Assembly: GCA_934133015.1 (NCBI GenBank)
Contig: CAKPAQ010000013.1
Span: 1 to 12,223, forward strand
DNA: 12,223 nt
Direction of reading: 5' to 3'
Source: an uncultured Bacilli bacterium
GTDB taxonomy: Bacteria > Bacillota_I > Bacilli_A > RF39 > UBA660
Shown: positions 6,375 to 12,223 of the stretch, piece after piece
Layout of the letters: every line of letters begins with the position of its first letter
How positions within the stretch are numbered: the stretch's first letter is position 1
Notes under the pieces: generated by a model
Databases searched by the model: none
What the model saw: only the letters and a program-made list of their open reading frames with translations
Told to the model about the DNA's origin: nothing
Program-made: the position numbers and the translations under genes

Positions 6375-8376
6375 GTTATCACTGAAAAATATCAGTAAGA
6401 GTATCAAAGATTATACCATCTATTTTTTTACTCTTATCTTAGGTGTTGCGATATTTTATGTCTTTAACGCTATTGATGATCAAACTGCCATGATGAATAT
6501 TTCTTCATCTACTTATGAAATTATAAAGTTAATGACATCTCTATTATCAGGTGTTAGCGTCTTCGTATCTTTCATTCTGGCATTTTTAATTATATATGCA
6601 AGTAGATTTTTAATAAAAAGGCGCAATAAGGAGTTTGCTATTTATTTGACGCTAGGGATGAGTAAACGAAAAATATCTTTAATACTATTTATTGAAACTT
6701 TATTTATTGGTATTTTATCATTAACTGTAGGTATTGGTATTGGTTTTTTACTATCTCAACTAATGAGTATTTTAGTTGTTAACATGTTTGAAGCTGATTT
6801 AACCAAATTTGCATTTGTCTTTTCTAAAAGTGCTTGTCTAAAAACTCTAGTTTATTTTGGGATTATGTACCTAGTAGTTATGATCTTTAATACCATCAAT
6901 ATAAGTAAATGTAAATTAATTGATCTAATAAATTCAAATAAAAAAGCCGAAGAAGTAAAATTAAAAAATTTCGGTCTTTGCATAATTATTTTTATTATTT
7001 CAGTAATTACTTTAAGTTATGCTTATTATCTAGTTAATATCGATGTAAGTAAATTAACAGATGAATTATCAATATTATTACCAGTTGCCTTAGGTGCAAT
7101 ATCAACTTTCTTTATTTTCTGGTCTTTATCTGGATTACTTTTAAAAGTGTTAAAAATAAATAAAGGTCTTTATTATAAGAAATTAAATAGTTTCACTATT
7201 CGTCAAATAAGTAGTAAAATAAACACCACTGTTTTTTCAATGACTATAATATGTTTAATGTTATTTATGACTATCTGTGTTTTATCTAGTTCTTTATCTA
7301 TGAAAAACTCTTTAAATAAAAATATATTATCTTTCTCACCACGAGATATAGAGCTTTCAAGATTTAATTTAGCTTCTGAAGATAATAAGTCAAATTTTGA
7401 AGAAGAATTTAAAAATCTAGGTTTTGATTTTCAAGAAAATTTAAAGAATATAGTATATTTTTCTACATATTATGATGATACTATTACTTTAAAATCAACA
7501 CTTGGTTCTTATTATGATACCGCAAAGAATAAATATAAATTTTTACTATATGACACCAACATTGTTCTTATGAAAAATAGTGATTACAACAAAGTAGCTC
7601 AAAGTTTTAATTTAAAAAAGTTAAGTTTAAATGATAATGAATACGCCGTTATAGGAAATTATAAAAACATGATTAATGTGAAAAATGAAGCTTTAAAAAG
7701 AAATACTACAATTACTTTAAACAATAAATTTTATTATCCTAAATATAAAAGTGTAGTTAGTGGTTTCTATGAAATGGGAGGTCAAGAAACAGAAGTTGGT
7801 TTTATAGTTTTACCAGATAATGCTCTAACTGAAGAACAAAGAATAAGAACTTATATGGTAGCTGATTATAAAAATGATAAAGAAGAAACTGAAAATAAAC
7901 TCAAAGAAATAACTAAAAGTGAAAACTTTTATACTGATTACGGTATAGCTATAAATACTAAATTAGATATTAAAACCGCATCAGTTGGCTTAGGTGCGAT
8001 TGTAACTTTCTTAGGCTTATATTTAGGTATTGTATTCCTTATATCTTGTGCCGCTATACTAGCTCTAAAAGAACTATCAGAATCAAGTGATAATGCTGGT
8101 AAGTTTAATATGTTAAGAAAAATTGGTGTAGATGAAAAAGATTTAAATAAAGCATTGTTTAGACAAATTGGTGTATTCTTCATGTTCCCATTAGGACTTG
8201 CTATTATTCATTCTATCTTTGGTATAATGTTTTGTAATAATATATTAAAAACTATGGGAGTAGCATTTAATCTAAAGTCAGTTATTATAACTGCGATATT
8301 TATAGTATTTATATATGGAAGTTATTTTATCGTTACTTATTTATGCAGTAAAAATATTATTAAAGAAAATAGATAA
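6364..8376 (+). CDS. bceB: BceB-like ABC transporter permease with large extracellular loop
   Basis: This 670-residue protein has the layout diagnostic of BceB permeases: ten predicted membrane helices (about 18-36, 57-81, 104-135, 158-178, 204-223, 235-262, 287-311, 540-567, 600-622, 640-662) and an extracellular domain of roughly 220 residues between helices 7 and 8 (about 312-535). The segment after helix 2, KRRNKEFAIYLTLGMSKRKI (85-104), is the FtsX-type cytoplasmic motif that contacts the ATPase; its second copy is AGKFNMLRKIGVDEKDL (578-594). The extracellular domain is thought to determine which peptide or lipid-peptide complex is recognised; I cannot predict the ligand. The start has a good Shine-Dalgarno, GGTGGTGAT (6349-6357), inside the ATPase gene. 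I see only a weak bulged hairpin after the stop, not a convincing terminator. Confidence 0.93.
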   Translation: MLFKLSLKNISKSIKDYTIYFFTLILGVAIFYVFNAIDDQTAMMNISSSTYEIIKLMTSLLSGVSVFVSFILAFLIIYASRFLIKRRNKEFAIYLTLGMSKRKISLILFIETLFIGILSLTVGIGIGFLLSQLMSILVVNMFEADLTKFAFVFSKSACLKTLVYFGIMYLVVMIFNTINISKCKLIDLINSNKKAEEVKLKNFGLCIIIFIISVITLSYAYYLVNIDVSKLTDELSILLPVALGAISTFFIFWSLSGLLLKVLKINKGLYYKKLNSFTIRQISSKINTTVFSMTIICLMLFMTICVLSSSLSMKNSLNKNILSFSPRDIELSRFNLASEDNKSNFEEEFKNLGFDFQENLKNIVYFSTYYDDTITLKSTLGSYYDTAKNKYKFLLYDTNIVLMKNSDYNKVAQSFNLKKLSLNDNEYAVIGNYKNMINVKNEALKRNTTITLNNKFYYPKYKSVVSGFYEMGGQETEVGFIVLPDNALTEEQRIRTYMVADYKNDKEETENKLKEITKSENFYTDYGIAINTKLDIKTASVGLGAIVTFLGLYLGIVFLISCAAILALKELSESSDNAGKFNMLRKIGVDEKDLNKALFRQIGVFFMFPLGLAIIHSIFGIMFCNNILKTMGVAFNLKSVIITAIFIVFIYGSYFIVTYLCSKNIIKENR

Positions 8377-8420
8377 CGTAAAAAAATGTTATATTTCTGG
8401 GTTTTATCAAATAAATCATA

Positions 8421-8447
8421 TTGATTTTACTACAAGCATGGTACAAT
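8421..8447 (+). promoter_or_regulatory. Extended -10 promoter for the peptidase/HD operon
   Basis: TACAAT (8442-8447) is preceded by TG at 8439-8440, giving an extended -10 (TGGTACAAT). TTGATT (8421-8426) stands 15 nt upstream, which is short for a -35. The predicted transcript start near 8454 leaves a leader of about 10 nt, made of the Shine-Dalgarno AGGTGAT (8454-8460) before the ATG at 8464. Confidence 0.55.
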
Positions 8448-8463
8448 TATCATAGGTGATAAC

Positions 8464-8796
8464 ATGAAAGATATTGAAAGTATTGTATATCAAAATAATA
8501 ATTCTAAATTGATTATTAATATAGGCAACAAGAATCAGATTATATATCAAAACGTTTCGTATATAATAAGTAACGAAAAATTACTTGCTTATTTAAGTGG
8601 ACTTTATACTATTATTAATGATTGGCAAAAAAAATATATTGACTTAAAAGCGTTTGGTAATAATTATTGGAGTTTATCAATTAATTATGTCAATGGTAAT
8701 AAGGAAGAATATAGTGGTAAATCAAGTTATCCTAATAATTTTGAAGCTTTAGAAGAACTAAACCAAGATCTAATTTGTGAGGCACGAAATGACTGA
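8464..8796 (+). CDS. Uncharacterised 110-residue protein, first gene of the peptidase operon
   Basis: This is a small soluble protein with no signal peptide or membrane segment. The N-terminal half looks like short beta-strands (SKLIINIGNKNQIIYQNVSYII, about 14-35, described here by its hydrophobic alternation). A helix follows (about 36-60). The C-terminal half has WSLSINYVNGNKEEYSGKSS, YPNN and FEALEEL (about 69-102). I remember the pattern W-x-L-x-[IV]-x-Y-x-N-G ... Y-x-G ... YP-x-N followed by a helix from the C-terminal ends of small hypothetical Firmicutes proteins, but I cannot name a family. The start is clear (AGGTGAT, then ATG). The end overlaps the metallopeptidase gene by 8 nt, so the two are translationally coupled and may act together, for example as partner or regulator. 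That is inference only. Confidence 0.85.
   Translation: MKDIESIVYQNNNSKLIINIGNKNQIIYQNVSYIISNEKLLAYLSGLYTIINDWQKKYIDLKAFGNNYWSLSINYVNGNKEEYSGKSSYPNNFEALEELNQDLICEARND
8777..8782 (+). promoter_or_regulatory. Ribosome binding site that selects the metallopeptidase start at 8789
   Basis: GTGAGG lies 6 nt before the ATG at 8789. The GTG inside this same hexamer could be read as a start four codons earlier, but nothing purine-rich stands before it. The hexamer therefore works better as the Shine-Dalgarno for the ATG. Confidence 0.65.
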
Positions 8797-10597
8797 TATA
8801 ACTATTGATGTTGAAAAAATATTACCATTTATTATTAAGAAATTTACGGAAGTATATGGTAATGAATATTCCGATATTATTTCAACAAGACTTAAAACTG
8901 CCACTATATTTCAATACTACAACATTGAAGGTTTAGGATCTTATATATATAATGTCTTAACTCTTAAGGAACGTGAATTATCTGTTAAGCTATTAGAAAG
9001 TATTGGTGAAAATAATTTAGATCTTGAAAAATATAAAAAAGATAAATACAAGTTTAATTTTGATGATGATGTTGAAGAAATACTAAGAAAGTATATAGGT
9101 ACATCCCGTTATGGCTTTGGTGAAGAAAATAATTACTGGGCACCGCTTAAAGCTTTTAATCCTGATAATGATAGTAACCAATTTAAAGTTTTTAAAAATA
9201 AGCTTGTATTAATTAATTATTTACTTGGTGATAACCATGAAGAGATACCGGCCGATAATTTTGATTCCTTTACTAAAACAGAAGAATATGCCAATATATT
9301 AAAAAAGGTTGCTGAACTTAACGCAATTTATGATCCACTATTATTAGAATATAAAAACTTTAAGTCAAAAATGACTCAACATATAGATTTTATAGATTCT
9401 GAAAAAAAGAGAAAATATGAAGTTTTAACTAAGAAAAAATCAGAACTTCTTCAAGATATTTATCAAAAACTACCACCTGCTGTAATAAATGCTATTAAAG
9501 ATAAACCATTATCAGACCAAATTGATATTTTTATGGGTTATTCTTTTAATATTGGTGGATCAAGTAATATTGAATCATTTAGTCAAGATGCAATGAAATC
9601 TTTAAAATCAGAATCGATAAGTCAAACTAGAAAGTTTTTTATTGCTACACAACAAGCAAAATACCTAACAAGATTAGCTCCTAATATCATAAATAAAGAA
9701 ATAATTAATCCTGATTCAGATGAATGGATAGATGGATATTTAAATTTTTTAAATCAAGATAATGTTAAAAAGTATATCCCATCATCTGATGTAATTGATT
9801 ATATTAGTTCAAATAGAAAGAAAATGTATGAAGAAGCTATTAAAGAATATTATACGACTAGGCAAGATTTTATAAATATAAAAACCGTTTTTGGTGAAGA
9901 TTTAGAAAAAGATTTGGATGATATTTATGAACTAATAAAGAATGAAACAATATGTATTACTAGTTCAAATAATTATAAAGATGGAACTGCCCCAATAATG
10001 CTTTATGGAGTAAGGGATTATGGTTATTTATTTTATAGTTTTGCTCATGAATGTGGACATATTATAGATAAAATCTCACCTTATGGTTCAGGTTTTGACA
10101 AAAATGGTGCTAATGTTAGTAAAAATCCTTATGATGAATCATATCGTAAGTATGAAAAATTTAATGAGACGCTAAACGATATTTTTACAACTGAAGCAGT
10201 TAAATCATTACAAAATCAAGGAATATATTTGATTGAACCAAAAGAGTATACTCTATCGGATATTGATAATTGTAATACTTCTTTAATTACTAGAAATATA
10301 CTACAACCATTATTACTTAGCTTTAGACAACAAATTATTAAAGCTAAAGTAAACTCAGATTCTAGTATACTTACTTCATATATTGGTGAAGAAAACTTTG
10401 AAGAATTAGTTGATGTTGTTAATAAAGTTGACTATCTTTCAAGAAATGGAGTTGTACCCAAAATTGATACATCACCAGATGATGAAATGGTTAAAGATTA
10501 TTATAAACAATTAGAAAGAGCCCAAAATATTTATCTTAATATTGATTCTTATTATGATGCTAATTATTCAAATTATGGAGCTGACATAATTAGATAA
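8789..10597 (+). CDS. Cytoplasmic zinc metallopeptidase (gluzincin type, HExxH plus NExxxD), family not recognised
   Basis: The product is 602 residues from the ATG at 8789 (606 if the GTG at 8777 is used). The catalytic motif FAHECGHIID has zinc ligands His420 and His424 and the general base Glu421. Thirty-six residues later KFNETLNDIF offers Glu460 as the third ligand in the NExxxD pattern typical of gluzincins (Asn459, Glu460, Asp464). The HExGHxxD form recalls M3 oligopeptidases and lethal-factor-like domains, but the spacing to the glutamate fits neither M3 nor thermolysin closely. The N-terminal 380 residues are mostly charged and helical and contain a coiled-coil-like stretch (about 185-228). 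There is no signal peptide or membrane helix, so substrates should be cytoplasmic proteins or peptides. The gene is coupled to the 110-residue protein (8-nt overlap) and is followed after 15 nt by an HD phosphohydrolase gene. Peptidase activity is well supported; the substrate is unknown. Confidence 0.85.
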   Translation: MTDITIDVEKILPFIIKKFTEVYGNEYSDIISTRLKTATIFQYYNIEGLGSYIYNVLTLKERELSVKLLESIGENNLDLEKYKKDKYKFNFDDDVEEILRKYIGTSRYGFGEENNYWAPLKAFNPDNDSNQFKVFKNKLVLINYLLGDNHEEIPADNFDSFTKTEEYANILKKVAELNAIYDPLLLEYKNFKSKMTQHIDFIDSEKKRKYEVLTKKKSELLQDIYQKLPPAVINAIKDKPLSDQIDIFMGYSFNIGGSSNIESFSQDAMKSLKSESISQTRKFFIATQQAKYLTRLAPNIINKEIINPDSDEWIDGYLNFLNQDNVKKYIPSSDVIDYISSNRKKMYEEAIKEYYTTRQDFINIKTVFGEDLEKDLDDIYELIKNETICITSSNNYKDGTAPIMLYGVRDYGYLFYSFAHECGHIIDKISPYGSGFDKNGANVSKNPYDESYRKYEKFNETLNDIFTTEAVKSLQNQGIYLIEPKEYTLSDIDNCNTSLITRNILQPLLLSFRQQIIKAKVNSDSSILTSYIGEENFEELVDVVNKVDYLSRNGVVPKIDTSPDDEMVKDYYKQLERAQNIYLNIDSYYDANYSNYGADIIR

Positions 10598-10612
10598 GGT
10601 GGTATAAATAAT

Positions 10613-11392
10613 ATGATTAATTTTAAAAAGGCTCAGCATGAATTTAAAAAATATTTAAGTAGTTATGATTTAAATAATGGCATGATCAAGTTAAAAGTAA
10701 GACATACTTATGGTGTTGTTTCTCTAAGTGAATATATTGCGAGGGATTTAAACTTATCAGAAGAGGATATAGAACTTGCTAAATTAATTGCTTTACTGCA
10801 TGATATTGCGAGATTTGAACAGGTAAAAGAATTTGGCGATTATAGAGATTATAAAAATGTAGATCATGCTGATTTAGCAGTTAAAATGTTATTTGAAGAT
10901 AATTTAATAAGAAATTTTATTGAAGAAGATACATATGACTCTATCATATTAAAATCAATTAAAAATCATAATAAGCTACAAATAGAAGAAGGACTTAATG
11001 AAAAAGAATTATTACATGCCAAAATTATTAGAGATGCTGATAAAACTGATAATTTTAGAGTAAAAGCAAATGACAGATTTGAAGATATATTTAACTCTTC
11101 ACAAGAAAAATTAGAAAACGATGTAATAACAGACAAAATCTATAATGATTTTATGAATGATAAGATTATTATAAATAGAGAAATAGTAACTGATATGGAT
11201 TGTTGGTTATTATTTATATCATATATTTTTGATTATAATTTTCTATCTGGTTTAAAATATATTAGAGAAAATAACTATATAAATATCCTTGTAGATAGAA
11301 TTGACTATAAAATTGATGATACCAAAGCCAAAATGGAAAAAGTTAGAGAACACGCTATTAGTTATATAGATAATAAATTAAAGATAAAATAA
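10613..11392 (+). CDS. HD-domain metal-dependent phosphohydrolase
   Basis: This 259-residue soluble protein has the complete HD-superfamily metal site in its N-terminal half: His31 (RHTYGV), His63-Asp64 (ALLHDIARFEQ), His85 (VDHADLAV), His119 (IKNHNK) and Asp141 (IRDADKTDNF). The HDIxRFEQ...DHA pattern is that of a widespread, poorly characterised group of Firmicutes HD hydrolases, usually HDIGRFEQ; here the Gly is Ala. Such enzymes cleave phosphate esters of nucleotides or related small molecules, but the substrate cannot be read from the sequence. The C-terminal helical region (about 175-259) is of unknown role. The gene follows the metallopeptidase gene by 15 nt, with Shine-Dalgarno AAGGTGG (10596-10602) overlapping that stop, so it is the third gene of the operon. 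A strong terminator follows. Confidence 0.9.
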   Translation: MINFKKAQHEFKKYLSSYDLNNGMIKLKVRHTYGVVSLSEYIARDLNLSEEDIELAKLIALLHDIARFEQVKEFGDYRDYKNVDHADLAVKMLFEDNLIRNFIEEDTYDSIILKSIKNHNKLQIEEGLNEKELLHAKIIRDADKTDNFRVKANDRFEDIFNSSQEKLENDVITDKIYNDFMNDKIIINREIVTDMDCWLLFISYIFDYNFLSGLKYIRENNYINILVDRIDYKIDDTKAKMEKVREHAISYIDNKLKIK

Positions 11393-11409
11393 CGAAAATA
11401 AGTAAATAA

Positions 11410-11445
11410 AAAAACGATTATTCCTTTTTTTAAATAATCGTTTTT
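11410..11445. terminator. Strong bidirectional Rho-independent terminator
   Basis: A perfect 13-bp stem, AAAAACGATTATT (11410-11422) with AATAATCGTTTTT (11433-11445), encloses a 10-nt loop. On the plus strand it ends in five T and terminates the peptidase/HD operon. On the minus strand the A-rich run at 11402-11414 becomes a U-tract, so it also terminates the convergent lipoprotein gene. Confidence 0.9.
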
Positions 11446-11466
11446 AAAATTTAATATCTGATTTAA

Positions 11467-11967
11467 TTAGTTTAAAACCTTTTGATAACCATTACCATTT
11501 ACAATATCGTTGTATTCATCTTCAGTTAATTTTTGAGTCACCGTATCATTACCATCATAATAATAATTATTATAGTAAACGCCATAGTTATCAACAAATT
11601 TAACAAATAGCCAAACTGGAATAGTTATATCAGAGTTAACACTAACACAAGAAGTTTTATTATTTTGATTAATAATAATTAAATCAATAACGCTACTAAT
11701 TTGATTAGCATATACTCCTTCTGATAAGTAATCAGACTCTAATCTTCTTTTTTGAGTAACTGATCCACTCATACCATAGCTAAATCCACTTATAAAAGTA
11801 TCATTTTTAATATCATCAACATTACTTTGATCTAATATTGAATATTGAATATCACCATTAGTAGATGATTCATGACTACAACCAATTAAAGATGTAGCTA
11901 CAGCACTAGATAAAGCTAAAGTACATAATTTTAATTTTAAAGCTAATAAATCTTTTTTATTACTCAT
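11467..11967 (-). CDS. Small orphan lipoprotein
   Basis: The product is 166 residues from the second of two adjacent ATG codons (167 from the first at 11970). The N-terminus has lysines, a hydrophobic segment and the lipobox LIGC, with the lipidated cysteine at residue 30 (31 from the first ATG). It is therefore a membrane-anchored lipoprotein on the outer face. The mature part starts with a flexible Ser/Asn/Gly-rich stretch, then a domain of about 125 residues with predicted alternating strands (VIDLIIINQN, TIPVWLFVKFVD) and a Tyr/Asn-rich segment (YGVYYNNYYYDGND), ending with a short acidic helix (LTEDEYNDIV). One cysteine remains in the mature domain (SCVSV). I do not recognise a family and see no catalytic motif. 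It stands alone, convergent with the HD gene. Confidence 0.85.
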   Translation of the reverse strand: MSNKKDLLALKLKLCTLALSSAVATSLIGCSHESSTNGDIQYSILDQSNVDDIKNDTFISGFSYGMSGSVTQKRRLESDYLSEGVYANQISSVIDLIIINQNNKTSCVSVNSDITIPVWLFVKFVDNYGVYYNNYYYDGNDTVTQKLTEDEYNDIVNGNGYQKVLN

Positions 11968-11974
11968 CATTTTT

Positions 11975-11980
11975 CCTCTT
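11975..11980 (-). promoter_or_regulatory. Ribosome binding site that selects the lipoprotein start at 11967
   Basis: On the minus strand AAGAGG lies 4 nt before the first ATG (11970-11968) and 7 nt before the second (11967-11965). The second spacing is normal and the first is too tight, so the second ATG is preferred. Confidence 0.5.
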
Positions 11981-12016
11981 TTCTTAAATTTGGCTATATT
12001 CTATCGCAAAATTTCA

Positions 12017-12022
12017 ATTATA
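12017..12022 (-). promoter_or_regulatory. Possible -10 box for the lipoprotein gene
   Basis: A perfect TATAAT on the minus strand lies about 50 nt upstream of the lipoprotein start. No good -35 lies at 16-18 nt; TTTGAT and TTGATA are present only at 14-15 nt. In DNA this AT-rich, a lone -10 match is weak evidence. Confidence 0.3.
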
Positions 12023-12223
12023 ATTATCATTCATACTATCAAAGTTATTGTGGTAACTTATCCTAATTTTATTAGAAAAGAAGATTAATAAATGTACTAT
12101 GATATTATGACAAATATACAATAAAGAGAAAAAACTAATTGTGAAGATATGGGTGATTATAATCATATTCTAAAATATTAAGCTTCCTTGTTTTATTATA
12201 AAATCGGTGTTAAAATAAGTTAC
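12023..12223. other. AT-rich intergenic tail without a supported gene
   Basis: No reading frame of convincing length or with a ribosome binding site was found on either strand up to the window edge. The only structure of note is the 12-nt palindrome TGATTATAATCA at 12154-12165, which contains a TATAAT. The stretch may be the upstream region of a gene beyond the window. Confidence 0.5.

Noticed and set aside
8377..8415. Possible terminator after the permease gene (ATAAC / GTTAT around a run of A)
   Set aside because: The stem is only five pairs plus a bulged extension into the coding end, and no T-run follows (TTTCTGGG). It is too weak to call.
8789..10597. Assignment of the metallopeptidase as a clostridial-neurotoxin or lethal-factor relative
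   Set aside because: Only the zinc motif and an approximate spacing are shared. There is no secretion signal and no similarity outside the motif that I can see.
12092..12124. Ten-codon reading frame starting ATGTACTAT
   Set aside because: It is far too short, lacks a Shine-Dalgarno, and is expected by chance.
12149..12181. Ten-codon reading frame starting ATGGGTGAT, as a leader peptide
   Set aside because: There is no ribosome binding site, no attenuator-like hairpin and no visible downstream gene to regulate.

Overview
The window is very AT-rich DNA from a low-GC Firmicutes-type bacterium, probably Bacilli-like or a related gut lineage; I cannot place it more finely. TAA, TAG and TGA are all used as stops and TGG is used for tryptophan, so this is the standard bacterial code and not the Mollicutes code. 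Several Shine-Dalgarno sites use the GGTGAT half of the canonical AGGAGGTGAT. The genes for cell-wall hydrolysis and for a cell-envelope stress sensor imply a walled, Gram-positive-type cell.

Layout. (1) Positions 1-2494 hold the end of a divisome operon: the 3' part of ftsE, then ftsX, then a secreted coiled-coil/M23 peptidoglycan hydrolase of the PcsB/CwlO/EnvC type. The genes overlap by 14 and 1 nt. The operon ends in a terminator whose stem includes the last codons and the stop. (2) Positions 2512-3701 hold a single gene with a near-consensus promoter. It encodes a 380-residue, probably cytoplasmic, beta-rich protein that I do not recognise; it may contain a degenerate internal duplication. 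(3) Positions 3746-8376 hold a complete Bce-type peptide-antibiotic sensing and resistance module: response regulator, intramembrane-sensing histidine kinase, ATPase, and a permease with a large extracellular loop. An almost identical roughly 37-bp block containing TnACA-N4-TGTAA lies upstream of the regulator gene and again upstream of the ATPase gene. This is the expected signature of autoregulation plus control of the transporter. (4) Positions 8421-11445 hold a three-gene operon: a 110-residue unknown protein, a 602-residue cytoplasmic HExxH/NExxxD zinc metallopeptidase of no family I can name, and an HD-domain phosphohydrolase. It ends in a strong bidirectional terminator. (5) On the minus strand, a small orphan lipoprotein gene (11467-11967) converges on that terminator. 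The last roughly 250 bases hold no gene I can support.

How the genes work together. FtsE/FtsX would transmit ATP hydrolysis across the membrane to switch on the periplasm-facing hydrolase at the septum. In the Bce module, the permease and ATPase would both remove antimicrobial peptides from their lipid targets and report transport activity to the kinase. The kinase would phosphorylate the regulator, which would act at the two matching operators. The peptidase/HD operon is the least explained part of the window and the best candidate for undescribed biology. I see no phage, IS element, CRISPR array or RNA gene.
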